64,000 bases of DNA from Bog-756 sp963845485 (GTDB lineage: Bacteria > Actinomycetota > Acidimicrobiia > Acidimicrobiales > RAAP-2). A model generated the notes under the pieces. The model had not been told where the DNA came from and searched no databases. It saw nothing but the letters and a program-made list of their open reading frames with translations. Shown here piece after piece: positions 41,282 through 49,320 of this stretch; position 1 is the first letter of the stretch; every line of letters begins with the position of its first letter. Location: assembly GCA_963845485.1 (NCBI GenBank), contig CAWJSI010000017.1, forward strand, positions 62,001 through 126,000, given 5' to 3'. The position numbers and the translations under genes are program-made.

Positions 41282-43162
41282 CTAGGGCCCTTCCGTGGTC
41301 GCTCCGGTGGGCACCGAGATGGTACCGGTGCCCCCTACCGCCGAGTTCGAGGCCGACGTGGTGGCGGCCGTGGTGGTGGGGATGCCGTAGTGGTGGAGGG
41401 CGTAGGCCATGATCGTCGAGAACACAGGGGCGGCCACCGCACCACCGTAGATGGGCGTGGGGTGGTCGAGGACCACGACGGCCGAGAGCACGGGATTCTC
41501 GGCCGGGGCGAACCCGGCGAAGGAGCCCACATAGGCCCCGTCGATGTAACCCAGGTGGTTCGGGTCGGGAATCTGGGCCGTACCGGTCTTGCCGGCCACG
41601 GTGTACCCGTCGATGGCGGCCTCGGTACCGGTCCCCGTGGAGACCACGCCCTCCAGCATCTGGACGAGCTCGGCGTTGGTCGAGGGGTCGATGACCCGGT
41701 GGGTGGAGGAGGCCTTGGCCGCGGTCACCGCCCCCGAGGGGTCGACGGTGGCTCGGACCAAGCGGGGGGCCACGAACACCCCGCCGTTGGCCACGGCGTT
41801 GTAGGCGTCGAGGATCTGCTGGGCGGTCACGGCGTCGTCCTGGCCGATGGGGGTCGATCCGATGGAGGTTCCGGTCCAGGCGGATGCTCCGGGAACCAGT
41901 CCCTCGGACTCGCCGGGGAAGCGCAACCCGGTCGTCTTGCCGAATCCGAGGTTGCTGATCTGGGCCAGCAGTCGGTTCTCGCCCAGGGCCTGGGCCACCT
42001 CGATAGTCCCGATGTTGGACGACTGGGCCAGGACATCGCTGGCGGTGAGCTTCTCGGTCCCGTGGGACTCGGCGTCGTGGAAGGTGTAGGTGCCCATGGG
42101 CAGGGACGCCGGGACCTCGATGGACTGAGTGGGGGTGGTGACCCCAGCCGCCAACGCCGCGGAGAAGGTCACCAGCTTGAACACCGACCCGGGCTCGTAG
42201 ACGCCGGTCACCGCAGTGTTGGATGGCGCCTCCTCGACGCCGGCGGGAAGGGTGTCGGCCTGGGAGAGCAAGGTGGGCCCCGACGTCGACTGCGCGGCCG
42301 AGCTGTTCGAGTCGGCCACCGTGACCGCCCCCGCCGAAGATCCCGTCCCGCCTCCGGTCGTCGCCGAACCCGTCGTGGACTGGAGGTCGGCCATGGCCAG
42401 CACGTCTCCGGTCTTCACGTCCATCACGACGGCCGTGCCGCTGTAGGCGTGCGAGGCCGAGATCTCCGCAGCCAGCGCCTGCTCGGCGACGTACTGGACC
42501 GACTCGTCGATGGTCAGCTCCAGACCGTCACCGGGTTGGGCGGCCTCCGAGCCTTTGCCCGTCCCGGGGATGGTGGCTCCGTCGGGGGCCTGCAGGAGGC
42601 TCTTCGAGCCGGCCTTTCCGGCCAGCAACGACTGGTACTGGTACTCGAGGCCCGAAGCGCCGTTACCGGCCCAGTTGACCGTACCCACCACGGGCAGGGC
42701 CAGCTGGCCGTCGGGCTGCACCCGCTGGGGCTCGGGCACCAAGTTGATACCGGTCAGGGCCAACGAGGTGACCTTGGCGGCCTCGGTGTCGGGCACCCGA
42801 TGGGCCAGATAGACGAAACCCGAGTGCTCGGTGAGCTCGGCGCGCAGTTTGGCCCTGCCCAGACCGAGGACCGGGGCCAGGGCCTCAGCAGTGGCACCCG
42901 GATGGGTGATGAGCAGCGGATCGGCCACCACCGTCTGTTTGGTCACCGACTCGGCCAGGACCTCACCGTTGCGGTCGTAGATGCCGCCACGGACGGCGGG
43001 CACGCTGACCGACTGGGTCAGCTCCGACGTGGACAGTGAGGCGTAGTGGTGGTGGGAGAACTCCTGGACGTTCACCAGCTGGGCCACCATGGCCAAGAAG
43101 ATGACCACCAGGGCCAGGCGCAGGGCGCGAGAGCGCCGACCCAACAGGACCGAGGGGCTCAC
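41282..43162 (-). CDS. ftsI: FtsI/PBP3-type division transpeptidase
   Basis: 626-aa class B penicillin-binding protein. One TM helix (about 13-32), PBP dimerisation domain, and transpeptidase motifs SxxK in EPGSVFKLV (Ser about 325), SSN in QSSNIGT (about 381) and KTGT (about 524). A stretch of about 50 residues rich in Ser, Thr and Gly lies just before the SxxK motif (about 262-312), longer than in typical FtsI. The C-terminal tail is Thr/Ala-rich. GTG start overlaps the ftsL stop (GTGA). Confidence 0.94.
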   Translation of the reverse strand: MSPSVLLGRRSRALRLALVVIFLAMVAQLVNVQEFSHHHYASLSTSELTQSVSVPAVRGGIYDRNGEVLAESVTKQTVVADPLLITHPGATAEALAPVLGLGRAKLRAELTEHSGFVYLAHRVPDTEAAKVTSLALTGINLVPEPQRVQPDGQLALPVVGTVNWAGNGASGLEYQYQSLLAGKAGSKSLLQAPDGATIPGTGKGSEAAQPGDGLELTIDESVQYVAEQALAAEISASHAYSGTAVVMDVKTGDVLAMADLQSTTGSATTGGGTGSSAGAVTVADSNSSAAQSTSGPTLLSQADTLPAGVEEAPSNTAVTGVYEPGSVFKLVTFSAALAAGVTTPTQSIEVPASLPMGTYTFHDAESHGTEKLTASDVLAQSSNIGTIEVAQALGENRLLAQISNLGFGKTTGLRFPGESEGLVPGASAWTGTSIGSTPIGQDDAVTAQQILDAYNAVANGGVFVAPRLVRATVDPSGAVTAAKASSTHRVIDPSTNAELVQMLEGVVSTGTGTEAAIDGYTVAGKTGTAQIPDPNHLGYIDGAYVGSFAGFAPAENPVLSAVVVLDHPTPIYGGAVAAPVFSTIMAYALHHYGIPTTTAATTSASNSAVGGTGTISVPTGATTEGP

Positions 43163-43812
43163 TGCCCGGCCGGAACCGTCGTCGCAGGGGTGGCCGAGGC
43201 GGTGGCGGCTGTGGTCGACGGCGAGCTGGTCGCAGGCGTGGTCGACGGAGTGGTCGAGGCCGTAGTGGATGCTGCAGTCGACGACCCCGTCGCGGAGGAG
43301 GACGGCTGGGGATTGATGGCCGCCGGAGGCGGTACGTCATTGGCCCGCGGCAGGGTGGCCGTGGGCGAGGAAGGGACAGAGGAGGCCACGATGGTGGGCG
43401 GGGGCAGTGGCACGTTGAGGGGCACTTCGGGGAGATCGACGACCTGGTCGGCGGCCACCAGGCCCTGGCTCCTGGCCTGGCTCACCACCACCGGAGGTGC
43501 GGCCTTCCACGCCACGGCCACCTGGAGGGTCTTCTGGGTGGCAACGGCGGCGGCCAGGGCTCGCTGGGTGGTAGACAGCCGCACCTGGCCCTGGGTCACC
43601 AGGGCGTCCCCGATCACCACGGCCAGCAGACTGCCCACGATGAGCAGACCCGACACCCACATGGTGGAGCGCTGGACGACGCGAGTGCCGGCCCTCCGGC
43701 GGGGAGCCGGCTCGAAGAGGCGAAGCGGGGGGCGACGAGGGGCTGACGGCGCGGGACGGGCCGCGGGGCGTGCCGGGGCGCGCCACGCGGTAGCGGTGCC
43801 GGCGGGAGCCAT
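43159..43812 (-). CDS. ftsL: FtsL-like small bitopic division protein
   Basis: 217 aa. A basic Pro/Ala-rich N-terminus (1-45), one TM helix (about 52-70, VSGLLIVGSLLAVVIGDAL), a short coiled segment (VRLSTTQRALAAAVATQKTLQ) and a long Ser/Thr/Pro tail (about 140-217). The sequence is too divergent for certain homology, and the call rests on topology and position between rsmH and ftsI. The extracytoplasmic Ser/Thr tail is longer than usual and might be glycosylated. Its ATG overlaps the rsmH stop by one base. Confidence 0.8.
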   Translation of the reverse strand: MAPAGTATAWRAPARPAARPAPSAPRRPPLRLFEPAPRRRAGTRVVQRSTMWVSGLLIVGSLLAVVIGDALVTQGQVRLSTTQRALAAAVATQKTLQVAVAWKAAPPVVVSQARSQGLVAADQVVDLPEVPLNVPLPPPTIVASSVPSSPTATLPRANDVPPPAAINPQPSSSATGSSTAASTTASTTPSTTPATSSPSTTAATASATPATTVPAGQ

Positions 43813-44801
43813 CAGGCCACCTCACCGTTGGTGCGGTCAATGGCCGCCGGTAGCCGTTCGATGACGCGCAGGCGGGCCGCCTCGGCCCGCCGGTTCCTCG
43901 CCACCTCTTCCTCGCTGGGGCGGCGGGCGCCCCGGGTGACCAGTCGGAACTGAGGATCGGCGCCACAGACGCAGGGGAGCCCGGGTGGGCATTGGCAGTT
44001 GTCGGTGGCTGCCCGGTTAAAGGTGGTCTTGACCAGGCGATCTTCGCCCGAGTGGTAGGAGATCACGACGCACCGGCCGCCGGGCCGCAGGAGGGCCAGG
44101 GCGTCGTCGAGGGCCCGCTCGAGCTGGTCCAGCTCCTCGTTGACGGCGATGCGGATGGCCTGGAAGACCCGTCGGGCCGGGTGCCCCCCGGTACGGCGGG
44201 TGGCGGCGGGGATGGCGGTGCGAACCACGTCGGCCAGCTGGCCGGTGGTGGTGAAGGGTCGAGCGGCCACGATGGCCCGGGCGATGCGACGGGCGAACCG
44301 GCCCTCACCATTGTCCGTGAACAGCTCGACCAGCTCGTGTTCGTCGTACTCGTTGACCACGTCGGCGGCTGTCCGTCCCGAGGTGGGATCCATCCGCATG
44401 TCGAGGACGGCGTCGCGGCGATAGGAGAAGCCCCGCTCGGCCACGTCGAGTTGGGGCGAGCTCACCCCGAGGTCGAAGAGCACACCCGACAGGCCCCGCT
44501 CCTCGAGGGGCGTGCCCAGATCGGCCTGGACGTCAGCCACGGCACGGGCGAGCGAGTCGAAGCGAGCCCGGCGGATGGTGGCCCGCTCCCCGAAGGGGGC
44601 CAGGGCATCTGCGGCCGCGGCTACGGCGGCGGGGTCCCGGTCGATACCGAGGATGTCGATTCCGGGATGGGCAGCCAAGAGGGCGGCCGAGTGCCCCCCA
44701 CCGCCGAGGGTGGTGTCAAGGATCAGGCCGGGAGGCACCGGGGCGAACAGGCCCACGACCTCCTCGGCCATCACGGGTTCGTGGGGAAAGGCCTGGTTCA
44801 T
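43812..44801 (-). CDS. rsmH: RsmH (MraW), 16S rRNA C1402 N4-methyltransferase
   Basis: 329-aa SAM methyltransferase. FPHEPVMAEEVV at the N-terminus, SAM motif LDTTLGGGGHSAALL (about 29-43), GIDRDP, LFDLGVSSPQLD (about 107-118), GFSYRRDAVLDMRMD, and C-terminal YHSGEDRLVK. ATG 44801 is supported by GAGGGAC 6 nt upstream; ATG 44822 is an alternative. The frame stays open 146 codons further upstream to ATG 45239, just after mraZ, which is recorded separately. Confidence 0.94.
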   Translation of the reverse strand: MNQAFPHEPVMAEEVVGLFAPVPPGLILDTTLGGGGHSAALLAAHPGIDILGIDRDPAAVAAAADALAPFGERATIRRARFDSLARAVADVQADLGTPLEERGLSGVLFDLGVSSPQLDVAERGFSYRRDAVLDMRMDPTSGRTAADVVNEYDEHELVELFTDNGEGRFARRIARAIVAARPFTTTGQLADVVRTAIPAATRRTGGHPARRVFQAIRIAVNEELDQLERALDDALALLRPGGRCVVISYHSGEDRLVKTTFNRAATDNCQCPPGLPCVCGADPQFRLVTRGARRPSEEEVARNRRAEAARLRVIERLPAAIDRTNGEVA

Positions 44802-45247
44802 CCGCAGTCCCTCGACCGGCATGATGCTTGCGGGTGGAGTGCCGCGGCGATCTCTCTGGAAGTAGGCGGAGGAGGATACTTCCAGGGATCCGGTCGAGGG
44901 ACTGCGCATGGGCCAGACTCGTTCGATGTGCACGTCGTGGCGGGCCACTGCGGCCAGGCCCGACTCGTAAGGCGTGGGGCGGTGCCAGCCGACTGCGTCC
45001 GCGGACAGTGACGCCGCCCGGACGGTGGCCGCCGAGGTGATGACCCTCCTCTCGTTGGTTCCGCTCCCGTCGAGGGTGCGAAAGGTTCCTTCGTCCAGTG
45101 CGGAGATGTCGAGGTCGCTCGGGTGGTCGATGCTCGGGTGGTCGGGGCTGACACGGCGGTCCGCTGCCTGCCCGTCGTTCGTTGTGTGTGCGGCATCGGG
45201 ATACTCCTCGGATGGATGGCGCACGACGTGAAGGCGCATCGCCGCAC
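44802..45247 (-). other. Open in-frame 146-codon region between mraZ and rsmH
   Basis: 446 bp with no separate gene assigned. The rsmH frame has no stop back to ATG 45239, 9 bp after the mraZ stop. The translation is polar and of mixed composition (MRLHVVRHPSEEYPDAAHTT at the start) and resembles no family I know. It could be a long N-terminal extension of RsmH, a leader ORF, or non-coding sequence that is open by chance at high GC. No good ribosome site precedes ATG 45239. Confidence 0.4.
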
Positions 45248-45685
45248 TCAGTCGTCGTCGCCCTGGGTGAGTCGCTCCTCCTCGGGCAGGACCTTCTGAT
45301 CCCAGGATTCGCGATTCCACAGCTCGACCCGATCGATCGCCCCGAGCACCAGGACGTCCCCCACCAGGCCGGCGTACTCCCGCAGGCGCAGCGGTATGGC
45401 CATGCGGCCTTGCCGGTCGATCTCCATCTCGTGCGACGTCGATGCCCACAACCTGGCCAGGTTCCGTTCGCTCTTGGAGGTGGAGGCCCGTTCCAGCATC
45501 GACTCCATCTGCTGCTCGAACTGGTCGGGCGTCCACAGTGACAAGCAGCCGTCCGTGAACTCGGTCAGGTAGCCCCCGTGCTCGAAGTGACCGCGGAACT
45601 TCGACGGCAGGATCACCCTTCCCTTGTCGTCGAGCGAGTGCTCGTACCTGCCGAAGAACCGTGCCACTGGTGATTGCTCCCACAA
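45248..45685 (-). CDS. mraZ: MraZ, dcw transcription regulator
   Basis: 145-aa protein with two SpoVT/AbrB-like domains. The core reads FFGRYEHSLDDKGRVILPSK (about 10-29), and the second repeat has EIDRQGRMAIPLRLREYAGL (about 88-107). These DxxGR/IP motifs are diagnostic. GTG 45685 has GGGGAG upstream; GTG 45667 (VARFFGR) would give an N-terminus closer to most MraZ proteins. MraZ usually represses its own operon by binding direct repeats before it, and such repeats are present here. Confidence 0.95.
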   Translation of the reverse strand: MWEQSPVARFFGRYEHSLDDKGRVILPSKFRGHFEHGGYLTEFTDGCLSLWTPDQFEQQMESMLERASTSKSERNLARLWASTSHEMEIDRQGRMAIPLRLREYAGLVGDVLVLGAIDRVELWNRESWDQKVLPEEERLTQGDDD

Positions 45686-45735
45686 TGCTCCCCGCAGTGC
45701 CCGAAACCTGATTGTTCAGGTTCCTCCCTTTCACA

Positions 45736-45776
45736 CCACTTTGCGCCACTTTACGCCCCACTCCCCCACTGGTCAA
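45736..45776 (-). promoter_or_regulatory. mraZ promoter with overlapping MraZ-box-like repeats
   Basis: On the minus strand: -35 TTGACC (45776-45771), 17-bp spacer, -10 TAAAGT (45753-45748). Four AGTGG-type repeats overlap it: two AGTGGG copies in the spacer and two perfect AAAGTGG copies exactly 10 bp apart (45752-45746 and 45742-45736). MraZ boxes in other bacteria are such G-rich direct repeats on one DNA face. The layout predicts autorepression of the dcw operon. Leader length is about 56-74 nt depending on the mraZ start. Confidence 0.65.
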
Positions 45777-46055
45777 CCACCTGGGGGGCCAAATGTGCCT
45801 GGCGACAAGGGAAAAATCGGTTGGGCCCTCGGTGGCGAAGCCTGAGCACCATCAGCCAACGGCGGACCCATGGCCGCACCGGAGGTCAGAAAACCTGGTC
45901 AGAGGGGTCTCTCGGCCTCACGGGCGCAGTACGGAGCCGGCTGGGGGCCACGGTGGTGCGGAGTGGGGGGCACCGGTGGGGCGGAGTGGTGGGGCGGAGT
46001 GGCGGGGGGGGAGACGGATGGGGCGGGTGGGGCGGTTCCGGCCTGGTCGCCGCCT
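45777..46055. other. Intergenic region upstream of the mraZ promoter, G-rich on plus strand
   Basis: 279 bp with no credible gene. Between about 45955 and 46035 the plus strand has seven or more runs of three or more G, including a perfect tandem duplication of GGTGGGGCGGAGT (45975-45987 and 45988-46000). Strong G-quadruplex potential on that strand. The lipoate-ligase-like gene ends at 46056 on the minus strand, so this region is also its 3' flank. Confidence 0.5.
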
Positions 46056-46769
46056 CTAGGGCAACGATGCGACGAGGGAGGCGGTGACCGCCTCCTCGTC
46101 GGGAGCAGCGATCCCCAACTCGCCTGCCAGGTCGGCGACACCCGCCACTGCAGCCCCGAGCCCACTCACGGCATGGCTGCGCTCCGACGGATCCAACGCC
46201 AGGAGCTCGACCAGACGGGCCGGCTCCCACCGGAGGATGCAGGCACCGTGGAACCATGCCCCTCGACGATTGCGGCGCTGCGCCAGCCCGACCACCTTGC
46301 GGCCGTCCCCTGTGATGACCTCGCCCACCCCGACCCCGCCGAAGCACACCAGGGAGGACCACCGGGTGCAGGCCACAAAGCCCTCAGTATGGGCCCGCAC
46401 ACCGGTGATGCCGAGACGGTCAAGGGCCTCCACCCAGGCCTGGCCCAGCCAATCGAAGGCCCGGTCGACCTGGGGCAGCCACAGCGGATCGTCCGCGGGG
46501 ATCCACACATCCACCCAGGCGGGATCGCCGGGGCCCACGAGCACCGCTCCCCCACCTGAAGAACGACGGACGATCGAGACACCGGCCGCACCCGCCCGAG
46601 GCAGGTCGACCGCCGTCTCGGGCTGGGTGGATCCGAGGACAATGGCCGTGTCGGCGGCGCGGCAGATCGCCACCGCTCGCCTCCCTGGTTCGTCGGCCAC
46701 GGACGGCCACGAGCGGTGCAACGACGACGCCGACTCGCACCGCTCCTCGACCCTCCATGAAACGGGCAC
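46056..46769 (-). CDS. Lipoate-protein ligase / octanoyltransferase-like protein
   Basis: 237-aa BPL/LPL-fold protein, GTG start. The lipoyl-binding RRSSGGGAVLVGPGDPAWVD motif (about 68-87) is clear, and the catalytic Lys is probably in GDGRKVVGLAQRR (about 158-170), followed by GAWFHGACILRWEP. Length is shorter than LplA and lacks its C-terminal accessory domain, so LipM-type octanoyltransferase or a lipoate ligase domain alone are both possible. Confidence 0.82.
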   Translation of the reverse strand: MPVSWRVEERCESASSLHRSWPSVADEPGRRAVAICRAADTAIVLGSTQPETAVDLPRAGAAGVSIVRRSSGGGAVLVGPGDPAWVDVWIPADDPLWLPQVDRAFDWLGQAWVEALDRLGITGVRAHTEGFVACTRWSSLVCFGGVGVGEVITGDGRKVVGLAQRRNRRGAWFHGACILRWEPARLVELLALDPSERSHAVSGLGAAVAGVADLAGELGIAAPDEEAVTASLVASLP

Positions 46770-46809
46770 CGGTCACGCCCTCCTTCCCACGGTTACTCGC
46801 GACGCGGGA

Positions 46810-47418
46810 TCAGGCCGTCAGCTGCTGGCGGGGGTCCGGGCCGAGATAGGTACTCCAATCCTCGCTGGCCCCTCCGCAGAGAGCCAGCAGCTGAACGCGG
46901 TGGCGGGGGGCCACGGGCGTGGAACGCAGTGTCATGCCGGCCTCGTGGGGCAGCCGGTCCTCTTTCCTCGTGTTGCAGCGCCTACACGCCGCCACCACGT
47001 TCTCCCAGGTGTGCGGTCCACCTTTGCTCCGGGGAACGACATGATCGAGATTCTCCGCCGCCGACCCGCAGTACTGGCACCGGGAGCCGTCCCGAGCGAA
47101 CACCGTTCTCCGGTTCACCGCCACGCGGTAGTGACGAGGGACCTGGACATACCGGACGAGTCGGACCACCGAGGGTTCGGGCACCGCAAGACGCTCGGCC
47201 CGGAACACGCGGTCGGTGGCATGGACCAGCTCGGCTTTGGTATCGAGTACGAGCAACACGGCCCGCCTCGAGGACACGATGCCCAGCGGCTCGAAGGTGG
47301 CGTTCAGGACGAGCGCCCGCCTGGACGGTGACATGGGCGAGCGGACGGCGGCCGAGGAGGTCGAGGCGGCTCCCCCCGGAGCCGGCGTGGTGGCCTGGTA
47401 TTTCGACCGTCGATCCAT
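46810..47418 (-). CDS. HNH endonuclease family protein
   Basis: 202-aa protein starting at ATG 47418. The actinobacterial HNH family begins with ALVLNATFEPLGIVSSRRAV (about 35-54) and has CQYCGSAAENLDHVVPRSKG (about 119-138) containing the first zinc Cys pair and the catalytic HNH-type DHVVPRS, then NVVAACRRCNTRKEDRL with the second Cys pair and Asn. Met29 is a possible alternative start, with residues 1-28 Ser/Ala-rich. These proteins are chromosomal housekeeping-type HNH nucleases of unclear role, not clearly mobile. Confidence 0.88.
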   Translation of the reverse strand: MDRRSKYQATTPAPGGAASTSSAAVRSPMSPSRRALVLNATFEPLGIVSSRRAVLLVLDTKAELVHATDRVFRAERLAVPEPSVVRLVRYVQVPRHYRVAVNRRTVFARDGSRCQYCGSAAENLDHVVPRSKGGPHTWENVVAACRRCNTRKEDRLPHEAGMTLRSTPVAPRHRVQLLALCGGASEDWSTYLGPDPRQQLTA

Positions 47419-47429
47419 CACCTCGGAAA

Positions 47430-47759
47430 TTAGCCCGATCGCGTCGGGTCCCGACGGCCTCTGACCGACCGAGCCGAGAACGGGCCCGCCGGAGCCGTGG
47501 AGCGGCTCCACTCGAGATACGAGAGCACGTCGGCGCGTTCGGGGACCGCATCGGGCCTGCCGTAGGCCGTGACCATCCTGAACCGCCACCAGGCGGCGTC
47601 AGGGAGGGGAAGATAGGGGCTCGACCGCCACCAGCCGGGCACGGCCATCCGCTGGAGCGCACCCAGAGCTGTCCACCACAGGCCGGGACGGACCGCCACG
47701 GCCAGCACCACAGCGACGACCGCCCGCATCGAAGGGGATGGGGGCATCTCGCTAGGCAT
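47430..47759 (-). CDS. Small conserved hypothetical protein
   Basis: 109 aa. A hydrophobic stretch lies at about 11-35 and a Trp/Pro-rich block reads WWRSSPYLPLPDAAWWRFRM (about 43-62), then TAYGRPDAVPERADVLSYLEW. I recognise this LPLP-x-RFR-x-TAYG-YL-W pattern from short actinobacterial proteins of unknown function. The ATG overlaps the ROK kinase stop by one base (TGATG), supporting expression. Confidence 0.75.
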   Translation of the reverse strand: MPSEMPPSPSMRAVVAVVLAVAVRPGLWWTALGALQRMAVPGWWRSSPYLPLPDAAWWRFRMVTAYGRPDAVPERADVLSYLEWSRSTAPAGPFSARSVRGRRDPTRSG

Positions 47760-48742
47760 CAGAGGCGGTCCTCAACGGTGAGCGAGACGTCGAGGGCCCG
47801 CCGGGCCACCGCCGCTGCTCCCAGGAGGGGTCCGTGGGCGCCCAAGCCGCCCGGGATGATCCGGGCCGAGCGCGAGAAGTCGAGGCGCGAGCGACGGGAC
47901 AGCTCCAGCTGGGCCGCTTCGAAGAACGAGTCACCGAAGCCGAGGGCCACCGAACCCGCCACCACGGTCAGCTCGACGTCAAGGAGATTGGCGGTCGAGG
48001 CTACGGCCCGCCCCACCAGCATGCCCGTCCGTCGGCGCACCGACTCGGGCGCCTCGGCGGCTGGACGACCGGTGATCTGCTCGATGGACAGTCCCGAGGC
48101 CTCGGCTTCGAGGCAGCCCTGGCCGCCGCATACGCAGGGGCGGCCGTCGGGCTCGACGACCACGTGTCCGATGTGCCCGGCATTGCCGTTCTCGCCGTCG
48201 AGGAGTCGGCCATCGACCACGATGCCTCCCCCGACCCCGGTCGATACCACCATGGCCATGTAGTTGGTCGAATCACGAGCGGCGCCCAACCAGCCTTCCC
48301 CGAGGGCCAGCGCCTTGGCATCGTTGTCGATGGCGACGGCCAGGCCGAGGTGGTCGGCCAGTCGCTGTCGGAGAGGGAAGCGGACCCAGGCGCCGATATT
48401 GAGCGGACTCACCGTCTCGCCACCGGTGGTCATCGGTCCTCCGCAGCCCACCCCGCACACCACCGGGTCGGCAGGCGCGGCGGCGAGGACCCGGCCGGTC
48501 AGGGTCGTGAGTGTGCCCAAGACCACCTCGGGGTCCGACGACTGCGGTGTGGGCGTGCGGTCCTCGGCCAGGAGTGCCCCCGACCCATCGACTACGGCGG
48601 CGGCCATCTTGGTGCCCCCGATGTCCACGGCGAGCACCACCGGTTTCGGTGCAGAACCTTCGGAGCGGCCTCCACCCGGACGGGCACCGTCCTCGGAAGG
48701 GTTCTTCGGCAACGGGGTAGTCAGTAGGTCCGGTGAGCGCAT
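47759..48742 (-). CDS. ROK-family sugar kinase, glucokinase-like
   Basis: 327-aa ASKHA-fold kinase. N-terminal 30 residues are low-complexity; the phosphate-1 motif is VVLAVDIGGTKMAAAVVDG (about 35-53). Later motifs are DNDAKALALGE (about 138), STGVGGGIVVDGRLL (about 165), NAGHIGHVV (about 186) and the zinc motif CVCGGQGCLEAEASG (about 203-217), characteristic of ROK glucokinases. Likely phosphorylates glucose or a related sugar. Confidence 0.9.
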   Translation of the reverse strand: MRSPDLLTTPLPKNPSEDGARPGGGRSEGSAPKPVVLAVDIGGTKMAAAVVDGSGALLAEDRTPTPQSSDPEVVLGTLTTLTGRVLAAAPADPVVCGVGCGGPMTTGGETVSPLNIGAWVRFPLRQRLADHLGLAVAIDNDAKALALGEGWLGAARDSTNYMAMVVSTGVGGGIVVDGRLLDGENGNAGHIGHVVVEPDGRPCVCGGQGCLEAEASGLSIEQITGRPAAEAPESVRRRTGMLVGRAVASTANLLDVELTVVAGSVALGFGDSFFEAAQLELSRRSRLDFSRSARIIPGGLGAHGPLLGAAAVARRALDVSLTVEDRL

Positions 48743-48773
48743 CCGGCCCTACGGGACCGGTTAGACCACGCCG

Positions 48774-49148
48774 TCACTCGTCGCGGTGGAAACGGCCCCG
48801 GATCCAGTCCCGCGGGTCGTGCACCGAGTTGCTCAGATTGCGGCTGTGGAGGGAACGCGAGATGTCGTCGATCCCCGCCTTGCCCATTCTCCGGGCGTTG
48901 TTGGCGAACACCACGCCCGAGAGGAACATCACCACCACACCGACGAAACCGAGCACTACGGAGCGTGAAAAGGTGAGGAACATGAAGACGAGGGCGGCCA
49001 CGAAGACCAACGCCGACCAGATGCAGTAGCGGCCTGCGTGCCGATAGACCGTCTCGGAACGAACCCGCTCCGCGAATCCAGGATCCTCCTGGTAGAGGGA
49101 CTGCTCCAGTTCATGCAGTATGCGTTGTTCGTGCTCAGAGAGCGGCAA
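48774..49148 (-). CDS. DUF3040 membrane protein
   Basis: 124-aa protein starting at TTG 49148 with a GGAGGGG ribosome site. It opens PLSEHEQRILHELEQSLYQEDP, the DUF3040 hallmark, followed by two membrane segments (about 43-60 and 64-82) and a basic C-terminus. The family is restricted to actinobacteria and often lies near the dcw cluster. Function unknown. Confidence 0.92.
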   Translation of the reverse strand: MPLSEHEQRILHELEQSLYQEDPGFAERVRSETVYRHAGRYCIWSALVFVAALVFMFLTFSRSVVLGFVGVVVMFLSGVVFANNARRMGKAGIDDISRSLHSRNLSNSVHDPRDWIRGRFHRDE

Positions 49149-49320
49149 GAACTCGTCCCCTCCACCTAACTCCGTGTCCAGCGGTGATCGCTGCCTTCAT
49201 CCTCGCGCATCCCCCACTCGAAAACATGCCGCATCCGAGCGATCCCTTGACCTTCGGAGACTGCACTGTCGACTAGACACCGAAACCATATTACAAGGCG
49301 GAGGCCCGTTCTTCGCCATT

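Noticed and set aside
41390..43039. 549-codon plus-strand frame opposite ftsI
   Set aside because: Gly/Asp/His/Val-rich translation without any motif; ftsI on the other strand has full motifs.
46810..47418. HNH gene as evidence of a mobile element
   Set aside because: It belongs to a chromosomal actinobacterial HNH family with the ALVLNATFEPL start; no repeats, integrase or intron features surround it.
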